Source of the DNA: Symbiodinium natans
Lineage: Eukaryota > Sar > Dinophyceae > Suessiales > Symbiodiniaceae
Assembly: GCA_905221605.1 (NCBI GenBank)
Contig: CAJNDS010000791.1
Location: 186,001-250,000 of the forward strand
Direction: 5' to 3'
Length of the DNA: 64,000 nucleotides
Of the stretch, positions 55,521-64,000 are shown piece after piece (within the stretch, counting starts at the first letter, position 1; every line of letters begins with the position of its first letter). The translations under genes and the position numbers were made by a program. A model generated the notes under the pieces. The model did not search any database. It was not told the DNA's origin and saw nothing but the letters and a program-made list of their open reading frames with translations.

Positions 55521-55990
55521 AGGGGGTTTGAGGGTCGCGGTTCTGTTTTTGGGGGTGTCGGGTCGCTGTTATGGGTGGCTTAGGGTTGTTTAGGGTTCTG
55601 TTGCGTTTTAGGTGGGCCTGAGCCCTTACACTAGCTCCTGAGCCACTGGAGACACTGAGTCTCAGGCCGTGACGTCACCAAGAAGAACTACCAAATCAAT
55701 GGCCCGAGCCTCTGCGAGGTGTGAAACAAGCCAGGTTGGACTCTTCTCCGAGGGTCGAACCTTGGCATTTCCCACTTTGCCGCAAGGCGCCACCGTAAAG
55801 TCATAACACCTCCCCATTCTGGCACAAGAAAAGCTGATTCTTTCCTACTAGAAAGAAGTAGGTTGACAGTACCTGGCATCTCCGGAACGTAGCCTTGTAC
55901 CGATCACCTCACACATGAGCCCTTAGAACCCTTAAGACCCTCTACCCTTAAACCCGAAGCCGGTTCAACCAAGAAAGACCAACGTGCAAG

Positions 55991-56380
55991 ATTTTCAGAG
56001 GAGATCCTTAGCCAGATGTCCAAGGTGGGTCGCTTGGACTTTGGGTTCCAGCAATATTTTTTCAAAACACTGCGCAACCTTAGAAAATACTTTGGCACCC
56101 TGCCAAGGGATCTACATGCAGCGGCCTGGCAAGTACCACGGCGCGGTGTGCTATCAGAGCTTTGGCTTGGCTGCGACGGGTGACGGGGGCACCCCAGATC
56201 CCAAAACCCTGGGTGAAAGATTTTTGGTCTAGCACACATCCCAAAGCCCTGGCCATGGAGAGCCTAGCAGGGGGGAACTGAGCGTACTACACGGATGATG
56301 CCAGAAAACCCCAAAGCCAGGAAGGTCTCCAGCGATCCCAAGTCGGGCAAGAAGTACCTCATCTACTCTGCCACCAAGAC
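55991..56380 (+). CDS. Three candidate exons, product unknown
   Basis: 55991-56024 reads FSEEILSQMSK up to a GTGGGT donor. 56108-56179 follows CCAAG and reads IYMQRPGKYHGAVCYQSFGL then AAT up to a GT donor. 56321 to about 56380 follows GCCAG and reads KVSSDPKSGKKYLIYSATKT. Their phases do not all join directly, so some exons are missing or limits are slightly off. The composition suggests one extracellular or enzyme domain, which I cannot name. Confidence 0.5.
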
Positions 56381-57376
56381 GCTCGGATTTTTTCGGACCT
56401 AAAATCCCTAAATGCTAACCGTTTGGGGCCTCCAAGGCTTTTCCGAGTTATCTAAGCTCATGTACCTAAAATCTGTAAGGCTTAACCCCTAACCCCTACA
56501 TCAGACAAGCTGCAGGTTGAGGGCTGAAGTGGCCTGGGTGTCTGTGCGATAGGGCAAGAGGTCTTGGTAGGCTGCGGGGGCTTGCGTAGTTCCGGGACTT
56601 TTGCCCAGCTCGTTATGATGCAGATACAAGATTTCGAGCTTTCAAAGTGATCGGCTCATGAACAACAGCTCCCTGTGCTCATCCCCAAACGATCGCCGAG
56701 GCAAGCATGGAAGGTCACGGACAAGATCCAGGCGCCACCGTTGCCGCGGTTGTTTGCCAGGGCATGCATATTTCTTTTGATCATGTCTTGTTGAACTGCC
56801 AGCCTCCCGATTGCCAGCTTGCCGATTGCCAGACACTGGTCGTTGTGAAGATGGTTCGAATGCCACAGACAGCACTGAGACAAGCTTGGACAGAAGCCCC
56901 GACGTCATGCCGCGCAGAGTGAGCCTTGCAGGATCAGGATAGCTTCGCCTTTGCCAAGGTGGAGGACCAACCCACAGCGAAGCCCAAAACCCCGAGAACC
57001 CTAGGGATTTCTCTTGATCTAGTGGGGTTAGGGCCTAGGGGCAGAGCTCATGTGTGCGCTCATAACTCGAGCGCGCTGCTCTTAAGCACCAAGCAGCTTG
57101 GTAAGCTTCGCCCTGAACTCTAAAACTATGTCCTTGGAACCCTTACCAGCCTGCTAGCGAGGATCGGGGCAAGCAGTCCCCACCTGACCTGCCGAAAGGC
57201 TATCTCACCTGGAAGGCTCCATTTGGGGTCAAGGTTCATGGGGTTCAGGGTTATGGGCCATGGGTTTGAGGTTAAGGGGCGAGTGGTTGCTTTTTGTGTT
57301 TGTGCTTGTGTTTCTGTAGGGATAGTGGCTGGCTTCTTGGAAGTGTGGGGTGGTGGGGAGACCCTCAATTTCGGAG

Positions 57377-57526
57377 CTTGCTGTTCCTCCCAAGTCCAAA
57401 TTCAGAAACCTCAAGCCCAAAGAACAACTGGGGCTTGCCTCCAAAAAAATGCTTTATGACCGTGATCCCCAAAGCCCCAAGCACTTGCAACGTTTTCTCT
57501 GGCGGCAGGTCTTTGGTGGCAAGCAG
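57377..57526 (+). CDS. Candidate 50-codon exon, product unknown
   Basis: Follows TCGGAG and reads LAVPPKSKFRNLKPKEQLGL, SKKMLYDRDPQSPKHLQRFL and WRQVFGGKQ up to a GTGGGT donor. It is the longest plausible small exon in the right half. Basic and helical; no family recognised. Confidence 0.5.
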
Positions 57527-57821
57527 GTGGGTGTGACCACAGCTGAGTTTCAATTCGGTTTTCGGGTCCCCCTCCAAATCCTGCAGCCTTCCCACTAGTA
57601 GCAGGAATTGGGCATGGATGCGCCAATGTGTTTGGCTGCGGGTCGACAGGTTTTCAGTCTGAGTTTCTACCTCTACAGTGTTTGGCTCTCGGGACCAGTC
57701 ACTCTCCTTCAAGGGAGAAGGACTAGACATTTTTGGAAAGTAAGTTGGTGATCTTTAGCGACTGGAAGGGGTTCCAAGACAAGTTGTCGAAAGATAATTG
57801 AATACGTGGCCTTCATTCAGA

Positions 57822-57871
57822 AGCGGATGCGGGTCCGGGCTTGTGAACTTTGGAAGGCTGGGTACAAGAAG
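57822..57871 (+). CDS. Candidate exon, basic helix
   Basis: Follows ATTCAG and reads KRMRVRACELWKAGYK plus two bases, up to a GA donor. The frame stays open beyond. Confidence 0.4.
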
Positions 57872-58214
57872 GACGACCAAGTCGTCTGTACAAGGCCGAC
57901 ACGGGCGAAACTGGGATTAGCGGCGTGCTTGTATGCTCCACGGCTTTTGAGGGCCCCACACGGCAACGCCCAAATCGGTTGAGGCATTCCATGGAGCAGC
58001 GGGTAGTGCGCAGTCTTCGCGGCATCTTCAGGAAGGGGTTTGCGTGAACTTCCGTGGCCAACGCTAGACACACGCGACATAGTTCAGGAATTGCAGCCGA
58101 TGACCTGATTTCATGCCCAATAGTGGCCACGTCGTATTGCTTCTGCCTCACCTTGCCTGCCGTCCCACTATGTCCCCACTATAGTTGCCCCGAAGCCTTG
58201 AAATTTCTGTTCAG

Positions 58215-58269
58215 GGTGGACATTTCCGCCTTGGCCGCAGCTGTGGAGAAGGCCAATGCCGAAGTGGAG
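58215..58269 (+). CDS. Candidate exon, coiled-coil-like
   Basis: Follows TTCAG and reads VDISALAAAVEKANAEVE up to a GC donor after one completing base. Heptad-like spacing of Ala, Leu and Val. Confidence 0.5.
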
Positions 58270-59043
58270 GCCGCAACTCCGGGTTAGGGGAGGCCCTTTA
58301 AAGGGCTTGAAATCGGGTGATCTGTCGGTGATAGGGCCTGGGCTTACGTCGGGAGTACTGTGGGCTTCAGGCCCGTGGCTTTGTCTGTGTGTCGTAGCTA
58401 CCTAAGCAGTTCTACGCTTCCAGGGCAGCCTGGGAATAAACACGTGTCATCTCAACCCTAAGCCCGACAAGGACGAAACCCCGAGATTTTGGTTTGTTGG
58501 CGGCCACCCGTCTTTAATGGAACGTGAGCTGTGGCCATGAGGCATGTCCTCTGTCTTCACTTGGCCCCTGAATTCTGAATCCTAAACCCGAAGCCCTTGC
58601 CCTTCTTGCCAGCCAGGTACTCCGCACAAAAGAGGCCACGCAGCGGGCCCCAAACATAAAGCCTTAAAGCCTGCTTCATTGGCCCAAAGCTCTGAACCAG
58701 CACCCCCCCCCCCCCATCTTTCACCCCTGCGTGGGATTTCGGGGTGTATTCAGTGTTTGAGGTCAAGGGGACTAGTTCGCTTAGGAGCTTTGAGCCTGTA
58801 GACTGATGCAGATGGTGAGGCAGTTGCATGCTTTGCTTTTGAAATCCCTGTTTGTTGATGCCGTGCCCTCTCAACACACCGTGAACTCAGGTTATCTCCA
58901 TCTCGTGCCAGTTCGTTGAAGTGCCAATCGATCTCGTTTGCGCGCCTCCTCGCGTCGTTAGGACTCCCAACAGCTCAAAGCCCGGGCTGAGGGTCACGTT
59001 TTAGGGCTCCCCGCAGTCTGCGATTTCGGAATGCCAGGTTCAG

Positions 59044-59273
59044 CAGAAGCAGCTCCTGGCTGCACAAGAGTGCGACAACCGCGCTCCTTGGTCAAAAGGC
59101 GGTGAAAGAAAGGTCCAAGGTATCTGACACCCTGAAAGGTAGCCTATGAGCCCCGAGAGCAGAAGCCGAGCAGAAGCCTAGAAGCTCGCAAGACCCACAA
59201 CACCCTTGACTGCCTATGTAACCCGAGCCCCTCCTCAAAGGTCAAGGCGGCCGTTGCGGCAGTCCAGCGTGAG
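59044..59273 (+). CDS. Two candidate exons, coiled-coil-like
   Basis: 59044-59090 follows TTCAG and reads QKQLLAAQECDNRAP up to a GT donor. 59241-59273 follows CAAAG and reads VKAAVAAVQRE up to a GC donor. With 58215 they suggest a coiled-coil protein, though the two do not join directly in this phase. Confidence 0.4.
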
Positions 59274-59855
59274 GCCAAGACAGGCGACTTCGGGGTTTGG
59301 GTCCGGGTTTCGGGTAGATCGGACTTATGTGATTATGATTTCAGGGCTTTAGGGCTGTCCTGAGGTTCATGGGGCTGCGGAAAGTGGCCAAAGCAGGGGA
59401 ATGAATCATTGGTGTAGGTGCATGGGCATGCATGAGACTCCCACGAACCTCGTACTGCTTCGTTTGAACACACTAATTAAATACAACCCCTGGGTCAAGA
59501 GTGTGTTGCCAAACGGTTGGTCCTCGACAAGATGGCGGCCATCAACGCTTGTGAGCATGCGGGCGGTGCCGTATCGCAAATCCCCAACCCAGCCAAAGGA
59601 GGTAAACACTGCTGTGTGCACTGTGGGACTAACTAAAGCTTCGCAGGGTTCCCACAAAGCGAAGGTGCATGGCGACCATGCCGTGTCTGCTTGCGTCGGA
59701 GGCTCGCTGTGCTGGAAATGCGGCAAAGGAGTTCTGGACAAATGGCCGCCTGGTCATGCAAGCCACAGCGAGCATGCATCAACACGCTGACCTTGACGCG
59801 CCGATGGACCACGAGCGGGACACGGGGCTTTGAGGGCACTTGGAGGCAACTGCAG

Positions 59856-59965
59856 AAAGCTGCTATCGCACAGCCATATTGGGCAACCCCGTGTCCGGAA
59901 CCACGGATGTCGATGCGGTTGATGCTTTTGACAAGGATGCAGCCGGACTCGCAGCATGGCTGTAG
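59856..59965 (+). CDS. Candidate terminal exon with stop
   Basis: Follows CTGCAG and reads SCYRTAILGNPVSGTTDVDA then VDAFDKDAAGLAAWL before TAG at 59963-59965. Asp- and Ala-rich, protein-like. Upstream open frames at 59532-59790 contain CCVHC and CWKCGKG, but their reading is uncertain. Confidence 0.4.
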
Positions 59966-60077
59966 CGGGCCACGCGATGGTTTTGTGTGTATGGTTCTGT
60001 TTCTGAAGGTTTTCTGGTGTTTAAAACTCCTCCCTCCCTGGTGGTGATGCTTTTAACTTGCGGACCTGCGCTTTCAG

Positions 60078-60118
60078 GACGCTTTGTCGAGGAAGTTGCG
60101 AGGCTGCTTTCGAGCCAG
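60078..60118 (+). CDS. Candidate exon, product unknown
   Basis: Follows TTTCAG and reads RFVEEVARLLSSQ after two completing bases, up to a GA donor. Helical. Confidence 0.4.
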
Positions 60119-62464
60119 GATTCTGGATGGACTTTTGTTCCTCGAGGTCGCCAACTAGGCGTTTCAGTTTCATTTTGCAAGCGAATCTACTGGCGACACT
60201 GTCCCAAGCAACTTCTTCGAAGAGGAAATCCTAACCTCTTTAGACTCTTGCACCCCGAGTCCATAGCGCCACCTTATTCATGACCCCAAACCCCCTGCAA
60301 ACCAAACCCAACACCCAAGCAACCCAAACCAAAACAGGTCCAAACGCCCAAGGAAACGGGGAAATCCTGGAAGCATTGGAAGCATGCAGGCGCTCCTGCC
60401 AAAGCTGCAGATCAGGACCTCCGAGTCCACTGGATCCGGATCCCATATGGATGTTGTTCGTGATGCACATCATGGGAAAAAGTGGGTTGGTTGGCTGGTT
60501 GCATTTGCAGGGGCCGTATGCACGTTCAACTTTAAAGGGGAGGACTGTTGAACTAGAGCTACAGGGCTGGAGAGCTTCGGCCTCTGGGGCTTTTGAAGCA
60601 AAAGAGAACATCAATTGGGATGTTGGGCCTGCGCAAGCCAGAAGCCAAGTGCCCTACTGTAGATACCCCAGAATCCCAGGATACGAATACCCTTCCACAC
60701 CGCCAGCCTTATCAGTCTCCCAAATGTTGACGGGCCTTACCAGCAGCCCTCTTGAGAGTCTTACAAGCCGTAAATGCGGAGGAGCCTTGTGCTTGGGTGC
60801 TGGTCAAAGAAGTCTGAGATGTAGATGACGTGCGCAGGAGAGCAGCCAAGCTTCGCAGGAAGCCAGACCCTCACCAGGCCTGGCGAGGGTTTCGGGTTTA
60901 AGGCTTAAAGGGTCAAAAAGGTGCTTGGGGTCAAAAAGGTTTACACAAAGGGTGCAGGGGCTTAGTTAAAGGGAGCGAACCAAGGTTAAGGTTGTTCAAG
61001 GTTTGGGTTTGAAGGGTTTAGGGTTTAGTTTAGGGCTTAGAGTCTTAGAGCTTCAAACAGAGTTTATGTTCAGGGCGGCTTTGTGTACAGCCTCAGCTCT
61101 AGACCATTTTGAACCTTGAAGCTGTGTAGAAGGGAGGCCCTTCCCCGCACAGAGAGGATCTGGCTCTGGTAGCCAGACCTTAAACCCAAGAAGCATAGCT
61201 CAAGCATCGAAAAGCCACACTTAGATCACCGATCTTGCGCCGGGCCCTAACAAATCTTGAGCCTTTGACCCTGGTTTTAAATGCCTGGAACCCTAAACTG
61301 ATGACCTCCATTCTGGCCGGCTCACAAACTTCAATTTGAAAGCCAGGTTCGAGCTTTGCTCCAAAAACATGCGTCGCTTGTTTAGCTTCGGCTTGAGCAG
61401 AAAGACTCCGGCAGAGCACCAGACCGCCATTACCTGAAGGGATTGCCACATAGTCTCGCTTCCACAGCAGTCTTCGTGGTGACTTAGCTGTTAGTAGGCT
61501 TGCAGCAGATTCAATCGAGGGCCTAGGCGCTAGAGTCCACCAAAGGTGGCAACGCAACAGCTGCTAAGCTGTCAGGCAGGCTGCTTTGATATTCTTCTCA
61601 TCATATTGCTTGTCCAACCTTCTTGAGTTCTCCAGCGTGCTGGCTTTCGCAAGATTGCTCAGGGCAGCACCTGCTTGCTCGACTATCCTTGGGCGCCTCT
61701 CACCAATATGTGACCGGTAGGTAGGCAGCTGCCTTAAATCCGGACAGGCCAGGAGGAGCAGCTGCCATCGCAGAACGCCAAGGACACGCTCGCAGTTGCT
61801 CTACATTCATACTGGGAGTTTGGATATGGAAGTAGCTGGAAAGAAGCGCTTGCGCTTGCTCTGCCAAAGAGCGTGCAAAGATGCGAGACGTTGCTCAGCC
61901 CTTCTGCACCCCGTTCAGTAGTCCGGCATCAGGCAAGCCCCAAGAGCAGGCTAGCCCCGAAGCCCATTAAAGCCTTGAACCCTAAAGCCCTAGACCCTAA
62001 ACCCTGATCCTCGAGCTTGCCCTCATCGTTGAGGACATCTTCGATTGCGACTCCAGCGAGGAAGGTGGCCGGCGTCCTCTTTTTTAGTTTCCATACGGTT
62101 TAGGCGGTTATTTTGCCATTGAGTCAAAGCCGTATGAACCCTCAACCCACCAAAGGGCTGTGAGGCTTGAGCATGTTGCAATGCTGCAGTTTTGGGACTC
62201 TGCGAGGCGAGATTGAGATCTTCGAGACCCCGGCGAAGGCCTGGGAGGTTGTGGTTAGGAGTGTAAGGCTTAGGCTAAAGGTGTTCGGGAGTTGCAAACC
62301 CAAAGTCCAAACCTTTCAAGTGGCACCGCCGAGCTGAGAAGCATGAGGCACGTTGCAATGGTAAGAAGATTGGGATTCAAGGCTGCACTTCAGCAACTAA
62401 TGTGGGAGTCCTTTGGTCATCTCGGCTTTCTCAAAGCCACAGGTGCAGCGTGCCGCCTCCCCAG
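60119..62464. other. Mostly unassigned
   Basis: Telomere-like words are dense at 60890-61050 and 61960-62010. A 125-codon minus-strand frame at 61180-61557 has a fairly protein-like centre but no splice borders or motif, so I left it out. Confidence 0.4.
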
Positions 62465-62518
62465 GCGCAAAAACAGCTGCCTCAGGGCACCGGACTCATG
62501 TGGCCCACGGGAGATGGG
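62465..62518 (+). CDS. Candidate exon, product unknown
   Basis: Follows CCCCAG and reads AQKQLPQGTGLMWPTGDG, 18 codons in phase 0, up to a GC donor. Confidence 0.45.
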
Positions 62519-62929
62519 GCGTTTGAGTGTTCGAGGGAGCTCAAGGGCTAGCTGCCTTGACCCTAAACCCAAGACCCCCAAAACGCTTGTTGGGTGGACG
62601 CTTTTGATTACAGAGCGGAGAGTGCCTACGATTTTTTGGGGCCGCAGGTATAGGGCTTTAAGTTGTTCAAGGGCTTGGGATCTTTCAATCTTCCAGGGTT
62701 TAAGGTCCAAAGACGGGAGAGAGGTCGGCTTTGGAGTTCGCAGGGTCTCTTGGTAGTCATGGTATCATAGCGGGCTTAAAGGTCTAAGGAGTTTAGAGCT
62801 TCGGGATTCGATTCGAGATTCTTGGACTTGAGCGCTTGCGCTTGAAGCGGAATCCCTTCAACCCCCAAGCCCAAGCCCCAAAAACAACTTGCTGTGGCCC
62901 AAGGCCCACGATGGGTGCTGCGCCTGCAG

Positions 62930-62972
62930 TGAAAGTTGTCGCCAGCGGCACAGATGTCGAGCATTGGGATTA
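62930..62972 (+). CDS. Candidate terminal exon
   Basis: Follows CTGCAG and reads KVVASGTDVEHWD before TAG. It could be a short C-terminal exon; the support is modest. Confidence 0.3.
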
Positions 62973-63775
62973 GGGCCGATTAGGGCTTCTGGGGAAAGGA
63001 AGTGGTCGTCGAGTTTTGCAGGGCATAGCTGAATAATGTCATGAAATAGTTGGCGAAAGCTTGGCTGCGAGCCTTACATCAAATAGGCTTTATTGTTGTC
63101 GTGAGCAACAGGGTGACAAGATGCAGGCAGGTCGTGCCTTAGGTCGGAGGTGGGCAAGAACCGCCCCGGGCTGTCGGAGCATATTCTGCTGTTTTGGGTT
63201 GAGACTTCGACTAGTAGTTGGGGAATGAAAACGCTCAACATGCCGTACTGGCTTAACGAAGTGTATTGGGGGCGTGGTAACATGCGTATGCCGGGTTCTA
63301 ACGTTGGGGGGAGGAAATTTGTGAAAGACTAGCGCATGCACATGCTTTTTGGTTCCATATCGCTTGCCGCTGCACGTAAGAAGGGCATGGTGTGCATGCA
63401 GTGGACTGGATCATTCACATGGGAACAACATCGATGTAAGCGGTCGCCGGTGGTGCTTGCCGCTGCGAGAAAGTTGGGGATCGCTGCGGTGTTGTTCAAT
63501 TCCAAAGCGCCTGATGAACTGGAGTGCCTTTGCGCGATCACAAGCAGTGCAGTCTTGTATACTCTCACGAAATGGCGGGCAGGAACCGCTTCAGAAACAT
63601 TCCTTTGAAGATCCTTGAAACAGTGCCACGCCGGCTGAAGGAGTTCAGTTGGGATATGTCGTGAACATGACGTATCAGACTCTAGAGGTGCAGCTATGCA
63701 ATGCAAGCAGAGTGTCTTTTCATTTTACCGGAACGGAATGATGTTTTGCTTTTTCAGCTCCAGCCACATGTCAGC

Positions 63776-63899
63776 ATGATCCGCGTGTGGAACGTCTCGG
63801 GGGAACAGCTGGCCGCCGAGAAGATGGAGGCCTTGGCTGGCATGGATGGCATGAACCCCATCGACAGCATGAAACGCCATCTCCGCGACCAGCATCTTT
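63776..63899 (+). CDS. First exon of a Ubl-like N-terminus protein (ankyrin family relative), partial
   Basis: The ATG opens MIRVWNVSGEQLAAEKMEAL, followed by a short insert and SMKRHLRDQHL. This is the same pattern as MLHVWKASGDELAA and LKRHLQKL at the start of the ankyrin protein at 11421, so it is the ubiquitin-like cap of that family. A GT at 63900 could be the donor; without splicing the frame stops at 63902-63904 after 42 codons. The rest would lie beyond the window, or the copy is truncated. No ankyrin repeats are present here. Confidence 0.6.
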
Positions 63900-64000
63900 G
63901 TTGACAGTCTTCGATTGCTCTGTTGCTTCTTTTTCTTAGAGGTTGATAAGTGCACACTTTTTCCGGGTAAGAGCGGTCAAGGCATGGGCTCCCCATTTGC

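Overview
The window looks like nuclear DNA of a dinoflagellate, probably Symbiodiniaceae or a close relative. The evidence is: degenerate copies of the TTTAGGG/CCCTAAA heptamer scattered through almost all non-coding sequence; introns that start with GC or GA as often as GT and end in AG, usually before a G; same-strand gene order; a Ubl-ankyrin family protein; a secreted protein with a Thr-rich stalk; and a probable relic of the dinoflagellate spliced leader. Nothing bacterial, viral or organellar is evident.

The long reading frames are few. Most coding sequence sits in exons of 21-150 bases, separated by 100-1500 base introns packed with telomere-like words. I joined exons by reading phase and by domain order. 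(1) 98-2060: eight exons, phase-consistent throughout, encode the core of an OTU-type cysteine protease. (2) 2449-5221 and 31643-33295: exons encode complementary, non-overlapping parts of one endonuclease/exonuclease/phosphatase (EEP, CCR4/Angel-like) domain, 26 kb apart. (3) 5.9-11 kb: orphan plus-strand exons. (4) 11400-12308: an intronless Ubl-ankyrin protein. (5) 13.8-15.3 kb: exons and a 3' end of an unrecognised gene.

(6) 15550-17908: a seven-exon gene for a signal-peptide protein with a Thr/Ser stalk made of tandemly duplicated exons and a hydrophobic, GPI-like tail; all six introns can be read as GA-AG. (7) 18454-25121: a seven-exon gene for a large secreted or membrane protein of about 1319 residues with a calcium-binding EGF module, a Cys-rich block, a long helical region around a Gly-rich hydrophobic segment, and a 2.3 kb intron of microsatellites and palindromes. 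(8) 26-34.3 kb: more small exons, a poly-G/poly-C satellite and a gene end at 34302. (9) 37-63 kb: scattered small exons (one RRM-like pair; a three-exon and other small sets), a frameshifted gamma-butyrobetaine/trimethyllysine dioxygenase-like fragment followed by a 63-base hairpin, and a (GGCCCTAA)n tract. (10) 63776: the first exon of a second Ubl-like family member.

All convincing coding sequence is on the plus strand, as expected for unidirectional clusters whose transcripts are matured by trans-splicing. The genes do not form an obvious pathway. Genes 6 and 7 are adjacent, both secreted, and may both act at the cell surface. Splice sites and joins come from reading phase and motifs alone; no transcript evidence was available.
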